Shown here: in pieces, positions 1 through 7,385 of the stretch
How the letters are laid out: each line of letters opens with the position of its first letter
How positions within the stretch are numbered: position 1 is the stretch's first letter
Program-made: the position numbers and the translations under genes
NCBI GenBank assembly: GCA_964383915.1
Contig: CAYLJE010000033.1
Span: 1 to 20,312, forward strand
Length of the DNA stretch: 20,312 bases
Direction: 5' to 3'
From: DRPN01 sp964383915
GTDB taxonomy: Bacteria > Bacteroidota > Bacteroidia > Bacteroidales > VadinHA17
Notes under the pieces: model-generated
What the model saw: the letters and a program-made list of their open reading frames with translations, nothing else
What the model was told of the DNA's origin: nothing
Database searches by the model: none

Positions 1-14
1 GAAACACTTTTTCT

Positions 15-101
15 TTGTCCCGGTAGGGACAAGATGATAAAAAGCAGGCATTTTAATGCCTGATACAGGAAATGATCAAATAATGAACATCCCGGAGGGA
101 T
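15..101. repeat. Pair of CCCGG-AGGG hairpin repeats flanking a third hairpin
   Basis: Two related short units lie here. The first is a hairpin with stem TTGTCCC (15-21) and GGGACAA (26-32) around GGTA. The second has stem ATCCC (89-93) and GGGAT (97-101) around GGA. Both are followed by a similar purine-rich tail, so they look like two copies of one unit of about 30 nt. Between them is a hairpin CAGGCATT (45-52) with AATGCCTG (55-62). Such CCCGG-AGGG units remind me of the REP-like palindromes scattered through Bacteroidota genomes; that link is from memory. No transposase is visible here. Confidence 0.5.
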
Positions 102-119
102 AGAATGAAAAAAGGCGGT

Positions 120-133
120 TGATAAATTTATCA
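120..133. repeat. 14-bp perfect palindrome TGATAAATTTATCA
   Basis: This is a perfect dyad just upstream of the short ORF at 137. It could be an operator half-site pair or part of the hairpin cluster to its left. Nothing further supports a function. Confidence 0.3.
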
Positions 134-136
134 GAA

Positions 137-247
137 ATGGAAAAACAGAATCAAATAGTACTCCGGGAATATCCTGTTCAGGGATTGGCCGTTAATGAAA
201 AAAGACTGGCCCAAAAAGCGGAACAACCGGAAGAACTTAAATTGTAA
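137..247 (+). pseudogene. Short RhuM-like remnant before hsdR
   Basis: This 36-residue reading frame starts MEKQNQIVLREYPVQG, continues LAVNEKRLAQK and stops before the preferred hsdR start. From memory, the pattern V-L-R-E-Y-x-x-x-G-x-A-x-N-E-K-R-L resembles the central part of RhuM-family proteins, which are often encoded inside type I restriction loci of Bacteroidota, between hsdS and hsdR. Full RhuM proteins are about 300 residues or more, so this would be a scrap left by deletion. The frame is open upstream only to a stop at 101-103. It could instead be a chance ORF. The call rests on motif recollection. Confidence 0.35.
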
Positions 248-269
248 ACCTTCTAAATCCCGGCATCAA

Positions 270-3200
270 ATGAGCACTTTACCTTATACCGAATTCGAAG
301 ATTCCCAGCAACCGGCTATCAACCTGTTAAAAAAGCTGGGATGGACATACCTCTCTCCCGAAGTCACGGGAAAAGAACGGGGAGGTATCCTGTCAAATGT
401 CATCCTGGAAGGAATATTGCAGGAACGGCTGCAGGCGACGAATGAGTTCGAATATAAAAACAAAAAATACAAATTCTCTCAAAGCAGCATCCAGGCTGCT
501 CTGAATGCCATCAGGAATGTGCCCGATGAAGGGCTGGTGCAAACCAATGAAGCCGTGTATGATCTGATCACACTGGGCAAAAGCTTCACGGAGAACATCC
601 GGGGCGACCGGAAAGCTTTTACGCTGAAATATATCGACTGGGAACATTACGATAACAATGTCTTTCATTTCACCGAAGAGTTTGTGGTGGAAGGAATAAA
701 AGAGACCCGCAGGCCCGATATCGTGCTTTTCGTGAACGGGATTCCCTTTGTGGTCATAGAAAACAAACGCCGGGACAGCAATTTTACGATTGATGAAGCC
801 ATTTCACAACATATTCGCAATCAGAAAAAGGATGTGGGCATAACGCGGTTATTTCACTACGCGCAACTTTTAATGGCTGTGCAGCCCAACCTGGTAAAAT
901 ACGGCGTTACCGGTACACAGAAGGATTTCTGGTCGGTATGGAAAGAAGAAAACGAACAAAAGGTTCATCGTCTCCTGAAATCAAAAGCCGGCCATACGGA
1001 AGCTGAAGAACGGCTGCCCACGGAACAGGATAAAGCTTTGTACGCTTTGTGCGAACATGACCGGTTGATGGACCTGGTGTATAAGTTTATGGTATATGAT
1101 GGCCCGGAGAAGAAAATAGCCCGTTATCAGCAATACTTTGCCGTAAGGAAGACGCTGGAGCGAATCAGACAAACCGGTAACGACGGTATAAGAAAAGGCG
1201 GGGTGATATGGCATACGCAGGGCAGCGGCAAATCGCTCACTATGGTTATGCTCTCCAAATCCATTGCCCTGGAAAAAAGTATTAAAGACCCGCGGGTCAT
1301 TATCGTCACCGACCGCATCAGGTTAGACAAACAGATTTATAAAACCTTCCAGAACTGTGGTAAAAATGTTAAGAAAGCAAAATCGGGAAACGATCTGATT
1401 GCACTGCTTAAAGATAAAGGCAACGAAAACATTACGGTTATTCTTGATAAATTCCAGACCGCCCTGAAACGTAATGATTTTACAGATCCTTCTGCCAATA
1501 GTTTTGTCCTGGTGGATGAAAGTCATCGCAGCCAGTACGGATCGGCCCATGCACGTATGAAACGCATGTTGCCGAATGCTGTTTATATCGGTTTTACAGG
1601 AACCCCTTTGCTTAAAACCGAGAAAAATACAGCACGAAAATTCGGCGGTTTCATCCATAAATACACCATCGATCAGGCAGTGAAAGATAAAGCCGTATTG
1701 CCTTTGTTATACGAAGGCAGGTCGGCCAAACTGAGCGTGAACAAACAACAGATTGATAAGGGTTTTGAGCGTCTGTCAGCCCCTTTGTCGGAAGCAGCGC
1801 AAAGAGACCTTAAGAAAAAATTTGCCACCATTTCCAGGATCTATGAATCGGAACAGGTCATTGAAGAGATTGCCTTTGATATTTCGGAACATTTTTGTAA
1901 AAACTGGCAACACACGGGTTTTAAGGCTCAACTGGCCGTGCCGAGGATCAATACCGCCATCCGGTATCAGAAATATTTTGAAAATCAGCCAGATCCTTCT
2001 TTGAGAGTGAATACCAGCGTTGTGTTTACACCGCCTGACAGCAGGAGCAGTTACGATGATGTGTGGAGAGATACCGGCAGCGAAGCCATAAACTACTGGA
2101 ACAGGTTAATGGAAAAATACCGGGGACAGGAAGAATATGAAAACGATGTTATTGAAAGATTTAAAGAAAAGAGCGATGAAGTTGAAATAATTATTGTGGT
2201 CAGCAAACTGTTGACAGGATTTGATGCCCCGCGAAATACGGTGTTGTATCTGGCGAAACCCCTGGTTGAACACAATCTTTTACAGGCTATTGCCCGCGTT
2301 AACCGTTTGTTTGAGGGAAAAGAATTCGGATATATTATTGACTATGTAGGCATCTTGGGGAAACTGGATGAAGCTTTGACACACTATAGTGCCCTGGAAG
2401 GATTTGAAGAAGAGGACCTGCAGGGTACCGTACTGGATATAAAAACCGAGATAAGAAAAGTCCCTGCAAAACTGGATGAACTATGGGATATATTCAAAAG
2501 CGTTGACAGAAAGGATATCGAAGCCCTGGAACGTCACTTAGGGCCCAAAGATATCAGGGATTCTTTTTATGAAAAACTATCGGCTTATGCACGTATATTA
2601 CAAATCGCCTTCTCTTCGGATGAATTCTACAGGGAATATTCCAACCGTCAGATAGAGGCATTCAGGGATGAACTGAAATTCTTTCAGAAGATGCGTTTAT
2701 CCGTTCAGCAGCGCTATGCCGAAGTGATCAGCTATAAAGAATATGAACCCCGTGTCAGGAAACTGCTGGATACGCATGTGGGGGCGGATTATGTTGAACA
2801 GGTTACGGAACAGGTGAACATCTTTGATGAAAAAATGGTGCGGGAAACCCTGGTCGCCTATGGTAAAACGCCGGCATCCAAAGCCGATATGATTGCCCAC
2901 CGGATGAAAAAGGTCATATCCGAGCGGATGGAAAAGGATGAAGCTTATTACAGGAAGTTTTCGGAACTTATTGAAGAGACCATTCAATTATTCAGGGAAG
3001 GCAGAATTGATGAAAAAGAGTATCTGTCCCGGATACTTAAAACCCGTAAAAACTTTCAATCGGGTTATCTGGAAGGAATACCGGAGATCATCCGGGATAA
3101 AGAGAAGGCACGTGCTTTCTATGGTGCTTTGTCTGAAGTACTGAGCGACACACATGGTTCCGAAACAACAGAGAATGTCAGGGATGAGATTGCCGGGGCA

Positions 3201-3398
3201 GGGATTGAGATTGCCGGAATCGTTGAGAAACTGACCATACGTGACTGGAAACGTAATCCGGATATTCAGAAAAAAATGGAAAATGAAATAGAAGATTACC
3301 TGATCGAACACCGGAAAACATTCGGGTTTGAGTTAACTTTCGATGTAATTGACGAGATTCTTAACCGGTGCCTGAAAGTGGCTAAAAACAATTACTGA
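270..3398 (+). CDS. hsdR: Type I restriction enzyme, restriction/translocase subunit HsdR
   Basis: This is the motor and nuclease subunit of a type I restriction-modification complex, which works with HsdM and HsdS to translocate and cut unmodified foreign DNA. With the start at 270 it has 1042 residues, normal for the family. The N-terminal PD-ExK nuclease shows D150 and E164-x-K166. The SF2 helicase core follows: Walker A TQGSGKS at 316-322, DESH at 416-419, a TGTP motif, and motif VI QAIARVNR at 672-679. A long C-terminal domain presumably docks to the methylase. I prefer ATG 270 (MSTLPYTEFEDSQQ), which looks like a family N-terminus. The in-frame ATG at 195 would add 25 basic, unconserved-looking residues and overlap the RhuM-like remnant. 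There is no Shine-Dalgarno site, as usual in this phylum. The stop overlaps the next start (TGATG). hsdM and hsdS are not in the window. Confidence 0.96.
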   Translation: MSTLPYTEFEDSQQPAINLLKKLGWTYLSPEVTGKERGGILSNVILEGILQERLQATNEFEYKNKKYKFSQSSIQAALNAIRNVPDEGLVQTNEAVYDLITLGKSFTENIRGDRKAFTLKYIDWEHYDNNVFHFTEEFVVEGIKETRRPDIVLFVNGIPFVVIENKRRDSNFTIDEAISQHIRNQKKDVGITRLFHYAQLLMAVQPNLVKYGVTGTQKDFWSVWKEENEQKVHRLLKSKAGHTEAEERLPTEQDKALYALCEHDRLMDLVYKFMVYDGPEKKIARYQQYFAVRKTLERIRQTGNDGIRKGGVIWHTQGSGKSLTMVMLSKSIALEKSIKDPRVIIVTDRIRLDKQIYKTFQNCGKNVKKAKSGNDLIALLKDKGNENITVILDKFQTALKRNDFTDPSANSFVLVDESHRSQYGSAHARMKRMLPNAVYIGFTGTPLLKTEKNTARKFGGFIHKYTIDQAVKDKAVLPLLYEGRSAKLSVNKQQIDKGFERLSAPLSEAAQRDLKKKFATISRIYESEQVIEEIAFDISEHFCKNWQHTGFKAQLAVPRINTAIRYQKYFENQPDPSLRVNTSVVFTPPDSRSSYDDVWRDTGSEAINYWNRLMEKYRGQEEYENDVIERFKEKSDEVEIIIVVSKLLTGFDAPRNTVLYLAKPLVEHNLLQAIARVNRLFEGKEFGYIIDYVGILGKLDEALTHYSALEGFEEEDLQGTVLDIKTEIRKVPAKLDELWDIFKSVDRKDIEALERHLGPKDIRDSFYEKLSAYARILQIAFSSDEFYREYSNRQIEAFRDELKFFQKMRLSVQQRYAEVISYKEYEPRVRKLLDTHVGADYVEQVTEQVNIFDEKMVRETLVAYGKTPASKADMIAHRMKKVISERMEKDEAYYRKFSELIEETIQLFREGRIDEKEYLSRILKTRKNFQSGYLEGIPEIIRDKEKARAFYGALSEVLSDTHGSETTENVRDEIAGAGIEIAGIVEKLTIRDWKRNPDIQKKMENEIEDYLIEHRKTFGFELTFDVIDEILNRCLKVAKNNY

Positions 3399-4102
3399 TG
3401 CGGCATACGGTAAATTACGGTACACAAAAACTGGATGTAGTCATTACCCGTTCCCAACGTAAAACATTGCAGATCGAAGTACATCCGGATTTGTCAATTA
3501 TGGTTATTGCCCCGGAATATGCTCCTATAGATGAGATTGAGCAAAAAATAATAAAAAAAGGACGGTGGATCCTAAAGCAGCAGACTTACTTTGAACAATT
3601 CCTGCCCCGGACGCCAAAACGCGAATATGTATCAGGTGAAACACATCTCTATCTGGGCCGGCGTTATCTGCTGAAAATCAGACCGGCTAATAAAAACAGC
3701 GTTAAACTAAAAGGAGGGGCATTGTGGGTTTTTGTCAGGGGTATCAATGACAAACAGTCTGTAATGCAAACACTTACTGCATGGTATTACCGACATGCCA
3801 ATGATCATTTTAAGGCAGCCATTCAAAAATACATGGATCGTTTTAAAAAGTACCATTTGGAGATGCCACACTGGGAAATAAAAAGAATGTTAAAACGGTG
3901 GGGGAGCTGTACACCGAAAGGAAAGATATTGTTGAATCCCGAACTGATTAAAACACCCTCAAAATGCATAGAATACGTTGTCGTTCATGAATTATGTCAT
4001 TTGATATATCCTAAACACAACAAAGATTTCTATAAGCTTCAGAAAAAAATAATGCCGGATTGGGAAAAATGGAAAAACAGGTTAGAAATAATTTCATCAT
4101 AA
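3398..4102 (+). CDS. YgjP/DUF45-family zinc metallopeptidase next to hsdR
   Basis: This 234-residue protein belongs to the YgjP-like (DUF45, WLM/SprT-like) metallopeptidase family. It carries the zinc-binding HELCH motif at residues 197-201, followed by H-N-K-D-F-Y, and before it the family signature R-W-G-S-C-T-P-K-G with L-N-P-E-L. There is no signal peptide or membrane segment, so it should be cytoplasmic. Its start codon overlaps the hsdR stop by one base, so the two are translationally coupled. Genes of this family are commonly found directly after hsdR in type I restriction loci. The substrate is not established; a role in turning over the restriction subunit or an associated protein is only an inference from context. 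Confidence 0.9.
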   Translation: MRHTVNYGTQKLDVVITRSQRKTLQIEVHPDLSIMVIAPEYAPIDEIEQKIIKKGRWILKQQTYFEQFLPRTPKREYVSGETHLYLGRRYLLKIRPANKNSVKLKGGALWVFVRGINDKQSVMQTLTAWYYRHANDHFKAAIQKYMDRFKKYHLEMPHWEIKRMLKRWGSCTPKGKILLNPELIKTPSKCIEYVVVHELCHLIYPKHNKDFYKLQKKIMPDWEKWKNRLEIISS

Positions 4103-4330
4103 TAAAGAAGGTGCCATTCTTTCTGTTTCTGCCTCCTGACAGATTCCCGTATTTATTACTGCATACAAATCAGAAACAGCTGATATAATCATCATGGCTG
4201 TCAGGCAATTGCACCAGATAGTTGTTGAAATCCAATTAACTTTATGAACTCTAAACTTTAGTTCACTCCAGACTTTTGCCAAAAAAAAACAAGAATATTA
4301 TTAATAAGATACATGAGTCGAGTCTAAACA

Positions 4331-4340
4331 GGAAAGGAGC
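4331..4340 (+). promoter_or_regulatory. Strong Shine-Dalgarno site
   Basis: The purine run GGAAAGGAGC lies 5 nt before ATG 4346. A near-consensus Shine-Dalgarno element is unusual in Bacteroidota, where most genes (including the others here) lack one. It fixes the start of the following gene and hints at foreign origin or strong translation. Confidence 0.6.
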
Positions 4341-4345
4341 TAAAA

Positions 4346-4795
4346 ATGTATAAGAAGAAAAGTGAAATAATAAAACAAATTCAGTCTTTTCATAAACAAT
4401 TGTATGTATTATATTGCAGTCTGTATGAAAAAGAAAGAAACCAACAGGTGAAGATGTTACTAAGCAAACTCTGCCAAAATGAGAAAAACAAAGAAGAATA
4501 TCTGGAAAGACATAAAAAAATAGCCATGGCGATGGATAATTGGCTAGACTTCCCGGCTTACAAAGTATCGAACCTGATATCAGATTGCTTCAGGGACATT
4601 AAAACCGGACCATCCTTATCGGTTAATGATGTAATAAAAATAGAATCATATTTTGATAATTGCCTTTTAAAACTTTTCAGGGCTTTATCTACCGAGGAAA
4701 TGAATAATGGAAATATTACGAATATATTTTACTATATGATTAAGAAAACCAAACAAAACGAAACATATAAACAGGAAGAGACCGGATTTAAATAA
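4346..4795 (+). CDS. Unrecognised helical protein, possible ferritin-like bundle
   Basis: I do not recognise this 149-residue protein. It is rich in Lys, Glu and Asn and is predicted by eye to be nearly all helix. Amphipathic stretches sit around residues 5-30 (FHKQLYVLYCSLYEKE), 32-55, 58-85 and 90-135, which suggests a four-helix bundle. It has no signal peptide. The first two helices contain Glu and His (E28, E30, a Glu cluster, then H56) and recall ferritin-like or hemerythrin-like bundles, but I see no clean ExxH metal motif, so that is speculative. The start is set by a strong Shine-Dalgarno site. The gene is AT-rich and lies 26 nt before a truncated Crp-like gene, with a redox flavoprotein beyond it. 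Confidence 0.75.
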   Translation: MYKKKSEIIKQIQSFHKQLYVLYCSLYEKERNQQVKMLLSKLCQNEKNKEEYLERHKKIAMAMDNWLDFPAYKVSNLISDCFRDIKTGPSLSVNDVIKIESYFDNCLLKLFRALSTEEMNNGNITNIFYYMIKKTKQNETYKQEETGFK

Positions 4796-4820
4796 AATAC
4801 AGCCAAATTGTATATATTTG
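4787..4820 (+). promoter_or_regulatory. Possible promoter at the Crp-like gene
   Basis: TATATTTG (4813-4820) matches the Bacteroidota -7 consensus TAnnTTTG. TTTA at 4787-4790, 22 nt upstream, is a poor -33 element. The -7 box ends 1 nt before the ATG at 4822, so a transcript from here would start inside the Crp-like ORF. Either this is not a promoter, or it serves downstream genes such as the flavoprotein. Confidence 0.3.
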
Positions 4821-4821
4821 C

Positions 4822-5139
4822 ATGTCAATTATATTTAAAATCGGGTTCAACTATAAAAAAGGGGAGACTATAATAAAAGAAGGATCACATGTTTCCAATA
4901 TATTATACATTCTCGATGGCTTAGTGAAAATATATCTTGAAGGTCCTAAGAGGAATATCATTATTAAATTATTAACGCCGGGAGATTTTATCGGATTAAC
5001 CTCTTTGTCAGGAATGGCAATAGAAAGTGTGGCTCGTATTTTGTCTAAGTTTAAAGATGAAAAAATTATTGCATTACAAGGAAAAAAAATTAAAATTCTT
5101 AATATAGAGTTGCTCAAAAAAATCAGCAAAAACGGATAG
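4822..5139 (+). pseudogene. Crp/Fnr-type regulator with central part missing
   Basis: The ORF encodes only 105 residues, where Crp/Fnr regulators have about 220. Residues 1-64 match the start of the cyclic-nucleotide-binding-like beta barrel: FNYKKGETIIKEG, then ILYILDGLVKIYL, then LLTPGDFIGLTSL. The sequence then passes directly into what looks like the recognition helix and wing of the C-terminal helix-turn-helix (SGMAIESVARILSKF, KIIALQGKKIKIL). The rest of the barrel, the long dimerisation helix and the first half of the DNA-binding domain are absent. The join is in frame at L-S-G, which could occur in both parental segments. The N-terminus also lacks the usual 15-20 leading residues. It is probably a non-functional deletion remnant; a functional mini-protein or an assembly error is possible. 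It may once have regulated the flavoprotein that follows. Confidence 0.7.
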
Positions 5140-5227
5140 AAAGAAACCAGAATAATATGATTATAAATGAAATTTATAGAGCACTGCATGTAATATTGCA
5201 GGCATAGTATTAAAAATTAAAATTAAA

Positions 5228-6586
5228 ATGGGAAAACATAACGTAATTATTATCGGGGCAGGACCTGCCGGTATAGTAACGGGAGTAACCGTGAAAAAAC
5301 AAAATCCTGATAAGTCGGTTTTAATGATCACAGAAGAAGAAAAAGGTTTGGTGCCCTGTGGCATTCCTTATATTTTTCACAAACTGGGTTCTGTGGATAA
5401 AAATATGATGGGTCCGAAACCATTCAAAGATATGGGAGGGGAAGTGATTGTTGATCCTGTCACCGAAGTTGATATTAAAGAAAAGTCGGTAAGTGTGAAA
5501 TCAGGAGATATTTACTACTATGATAAACTGGTGTTTGCAACAGGCTCCAGACCTGTAACTCCTATATTTATACCAGGCTATAATCTGAAGAATGTTTTTT
5601 ATATTAAGAAAAGCTACCGCTATATACAAACGCTTTTTGAGGCATTAAAAAATAAAAAAAATATTGTGATCGTAGGGGGTGGGTTTATCGGGGCCGAAGT
5701 TGCAGAACAGCTCTCATCACATCATGATAAAAAAGTCACACTGATTGAAAGTGAAAAATACTGTTTTTCCAAAGCCTTTTCTGAAGAATTAAGCGGGATC
5801 GCCACAGAACAACTTAAAAAAACCGCTACGATTGTTCGTACCTCAACTTTAGTAGAAGAAATTACAGGCAATAACAATGGCTATGTAGAAAAAGTAAAGG
5901 TAAAAGGAGGAGAGGAAATAACAGCAGATGCTGTTATTCTCTCGATTGGATATAAACCCAATGCTGAACTGGCAGAAAAAGCCGGATTACCTTTAAATAT
6001 TATGGGAGCTATCAAGGTGGATAGTTACGGACGTACTTCGGTAAAAGATGTTAGCGCTGTCGGGGACTGTTCACAGACCATTGGTTTCCTGACCGGACGC
6101 AGTGACCAGGTCATGCTTGCTTCTACGGCGACAGCTGAAGCACGTGTCCTGGGATATAATTTGTTCGGAGTTAAAATCAAAAAACTCTTTAGTGGAACCC
6201 TGGGTATTTTCTCAACGAAGATCAACGGACTGGCAATGGCTGCCGCCGGTATTGATGAAAGAAGTGCAAAAGAAGCTAGTATAGATTTTTTATGTGCAGA
6301 ATTCACTGACGTGGACCGACATCCCGCGACTATTCCCGATGCATCCCCCTTAACCGTTAAATTATATTTTTCTCCTTCGGACGGATCCGTATTGGGCGGG
6401 GAAACCTGGGGTAGTGAATCCGCCGGTGAAATAATTAATACCATCGGACTGGTCATTCAAAAAAGTATTACCATCTACGAGCTGGTTTCATACCAGATCG
6501 GAACACATCCTTTGCTTACCAGCGCACCGACAAAACCGGTCATTATTAAAGCAGCCGAAGCAGCCATCTCTATGATTCAGATTTAA
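5228..6586 (+). CDS. FAD/NAD(P)-dependent disulfide reductase, CoA-disulfide reductase/NADH oxidase-like
   Basis: This 452-residue soluble flavoprotein is of the class III pyridine-nucleotide-disulfide oxidoreductase type. The FAD-binding motif IIIGAGPAGIVTG is at 7-19. A single active-site cysteine, C44, lies in VPCGIPY, as in CoA-disulfide reductases and NADH oxidases. The NAD(P) Rossmann motif is VIVGGGFIGAEVAEQL near residue 150, and the second FAD motif V-G-D-C-S near 280. The C-terminal third is the dimerisation domain. Family members reduce CoA disulfide, CoA persulfide/polysulfide, or oxygen; the sequence does not tell which. It follows the Crp-like remnant by 88 nt and could form a redox- or sulfur-responsive unit with it. 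Its stop lies just before the 55-bp repeat flanking gap 1. Confidence 0.88.
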   Translation: MGKHNVIIIGAGPAGIVTGVTVKKQNPDKSVLMITEEEKGLVPCGIPYIFHKLGSVDKNMMGPKPFKDMGGEVIVDPVTEVDIKEKSVSVKSGDIYYYDKLVFATGSRPVTPIFIPGYNLKNVFYIKKSYRYIQTLFEALKNKKNIVIVGGGFIGAEVAEQLSSHHDKKVTLIESEKYCFSKAFSEELSGIATEQLKKTATIVRTSTLVEEITGNNNGYVEKVKVKGGEEITADAVILSIGYKPNAELAEKAGLPLNIMGAIKVDSYGRTSVKDVSAVGDCSQTIGFLTGRSDQVMLASTATAEARVLGYNLFGVKIKKLFSGTLGIFSTKINGLAMAAAGIDERSAKEASIDFLCAEFTDVDRHPATIPDASPLTVKLYFSPSDGSVLGGETWGSESAGEIINTIGLVIQKSITIYELVSYQIGTHPLLTSAPTKPVIIKAAEAAISMIQI

Positions 6587-6587
6587 G

Positions 6588-6642
6588 GGTCTTCAATAAT
6601 TACTTTCTTTCAAGAAACAAATGTGATGAACAAGATGCAATA
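6588..6642 (+). repeat. Left copy of 55-bp repeat flanking gap 1
   Basis: These 55 bases recur identically at 6743-6797, immediately after the N run. Exact repetition of a 55-mer across a 100-N gap is the signature of contigs that share one assembly k-mer, not of a biological repeat. Confidence 0.95.
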
Positions 6643-6742
6643 NNNNNNNNNNNNNNNNNNNNNNNNNNNNNNNNNNNNNNNNNNNNNNNNNNNNNNNNNN
6701 NNNNNNNNNNNNNNNNNNNNNNNNNNNNNNNNNNNNNNNNNN
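6643..6742. other. Assembly gap of 100 N
   Basis: Exactly 100 N, a conventional placeholder length. Since both flanks are the same 55-mer, the true sequence is probably continuous with one copy of it. The flavoprotein stop would then be about 67 nt from the next start. Confidence 0.97.
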
Positions 6743-6797
6743 GGTCTTCAATAATTACTTTCTTTCAAGAAACAAATGTGATGAACAAGATGCAATA
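6743..6797 (+). repeat. Right copy of 55-bp repeat flanking gap 1
   Basis: Identical to 6588-6642. It would merge with that copy when the gap is closed, and it forms the upstream region of the exported RbsD-like gene. Confidence 0.95.
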
Positions 6798-6808
6798 ATA
6801 CCCGGATC

Positions 6809-7348
6809 ATGAAAAAATTATTATCTGTTTTTTCCCTCCTTATAATTATAATGCCTGTGTATAGTCAGGAGAACCATAACGACTGGCGGAAGCAGTTGCA
6901 GGATGCTTTGCCTTTATTTGGTCACCGGAACTGGATTTTGATTGTGGATATGGCTTATCCGCTGCAGAGCAAACCGGCCATCCGCACCCTTTACACAGGA
7001 GAGGACCAGCTTACCGTGGTGAAAACAGTGCTTGAAGCTGTTGCCAGGGCCCCGCATGTCTATCCCGAAGTTTTTCTCGACAGGGAAATGGATTATGTCA
7101 GTGAGGCGGAAGCCCCCGGGATGAATACGTATAAAAAACAATTGGAAAAACTGCTCGATGGACTGCAGGTAAAGAAAAAATTGCATGAAGACCTGATTGC
7201 CGATATTGATGAAACGGCAAAGACTTTCAATATCCTGGTACTTAAGACCACGCTGACAATTCCCTATACTTCGGTTTTTCTCCGTCTCAATTGTGGTTAC
7301 TGGAATGCCGGCCGGGAAAAACAGTTGCGGGAGCGGATGAAAAAATAA
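6809..7348 (+). CDS. Exported RbsD/FucU-like protein
   Basis: This 179-residue protein has a clear signal peptide (MKKLLSVFSLLIIIMPVYSQ), so it is periplasmic or outer-surface. The mature part contains LPLFGHRNWILIVDMAYP (residues 34-51). The placement of His39 and Asp47 recalls the G-H-x-x-x-x-x-x-D start of RbsD/FucU sugar mutarotases, which interconvert pyranose and furanose or anomeric forms. The later stretch TLTIPYTSVFLRLNCGYW is distinctive and, from memory, conserved among related hypothetical proteins. Classical RbsD and FucU are cytoplasmic and about 140 residues, so an exported version is unusual. The fold assignment is moderate and the function is inferred. The gene lies about 67 nt after the flavoprotein once the artificial gap is removed. 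Confidence 0.7.
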   Translation: MKKLLSVFSLLIIIMPVYSQENHNDWRKQLQDALPLFGHRNWILIVDMAYPLQSKPAIRTLYTGEDQLTVVKTVLEAVARAPHVYPEVFLDREMDYVSEAEAPGMNTYKKQLEKLLDGLQVKKKLHEDLIADIDETAKTFNILVLKTTLTIPYTSVFLRLNCGYWNAGREKQLRERMKK

Positions 7349-7385
7349 AATCTTCATTCGCCGAGACTCCTGAAGATAAAGAATC

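Noticed and set aside
1..133. CRISPR array
   Set aside because: There are only two related units, they are imperfect and not regularly spaced by unique spacers, and no cas gene is present.
195..269. N-terminal extension of HsdR from the ATG at 195
   Set aside because: The 25 extra residues are strongly basic and unlike HsdR N-termini, and they overlap the RhuM-like frame; ATG 270 gives a typical start.
1323..1658. 111-residue minus-strand ORF opposite hsdR
   Set aside because: It is antisense to the helicase motifs of hsdR and shows no family features.
4097..4282. 61-residue minus-strand ORF
   Set aside because: It overlaps the 3' end of the metallopeptidase gene, has no recognisable motif and no promoter. 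I see nothing else firm in 4103-4330 beyond an imperfect dyad at 4246-4264 without a T run.
1..5227. A complete defence island or new defence system around hsdR
   Set aside because: Only HsdR and its usual metallopeptidase are recognisable; no methylase, specificity subunit, toxin-antitoxin, nuclease or other defence gene is visible here.
6588..6797. Biological direct repeat or target-site duplication of a mobile element
   Set aside because: The same exact 55-bp length recurs at the second gap, both around 100 N, which is better explained by assembly overlap.
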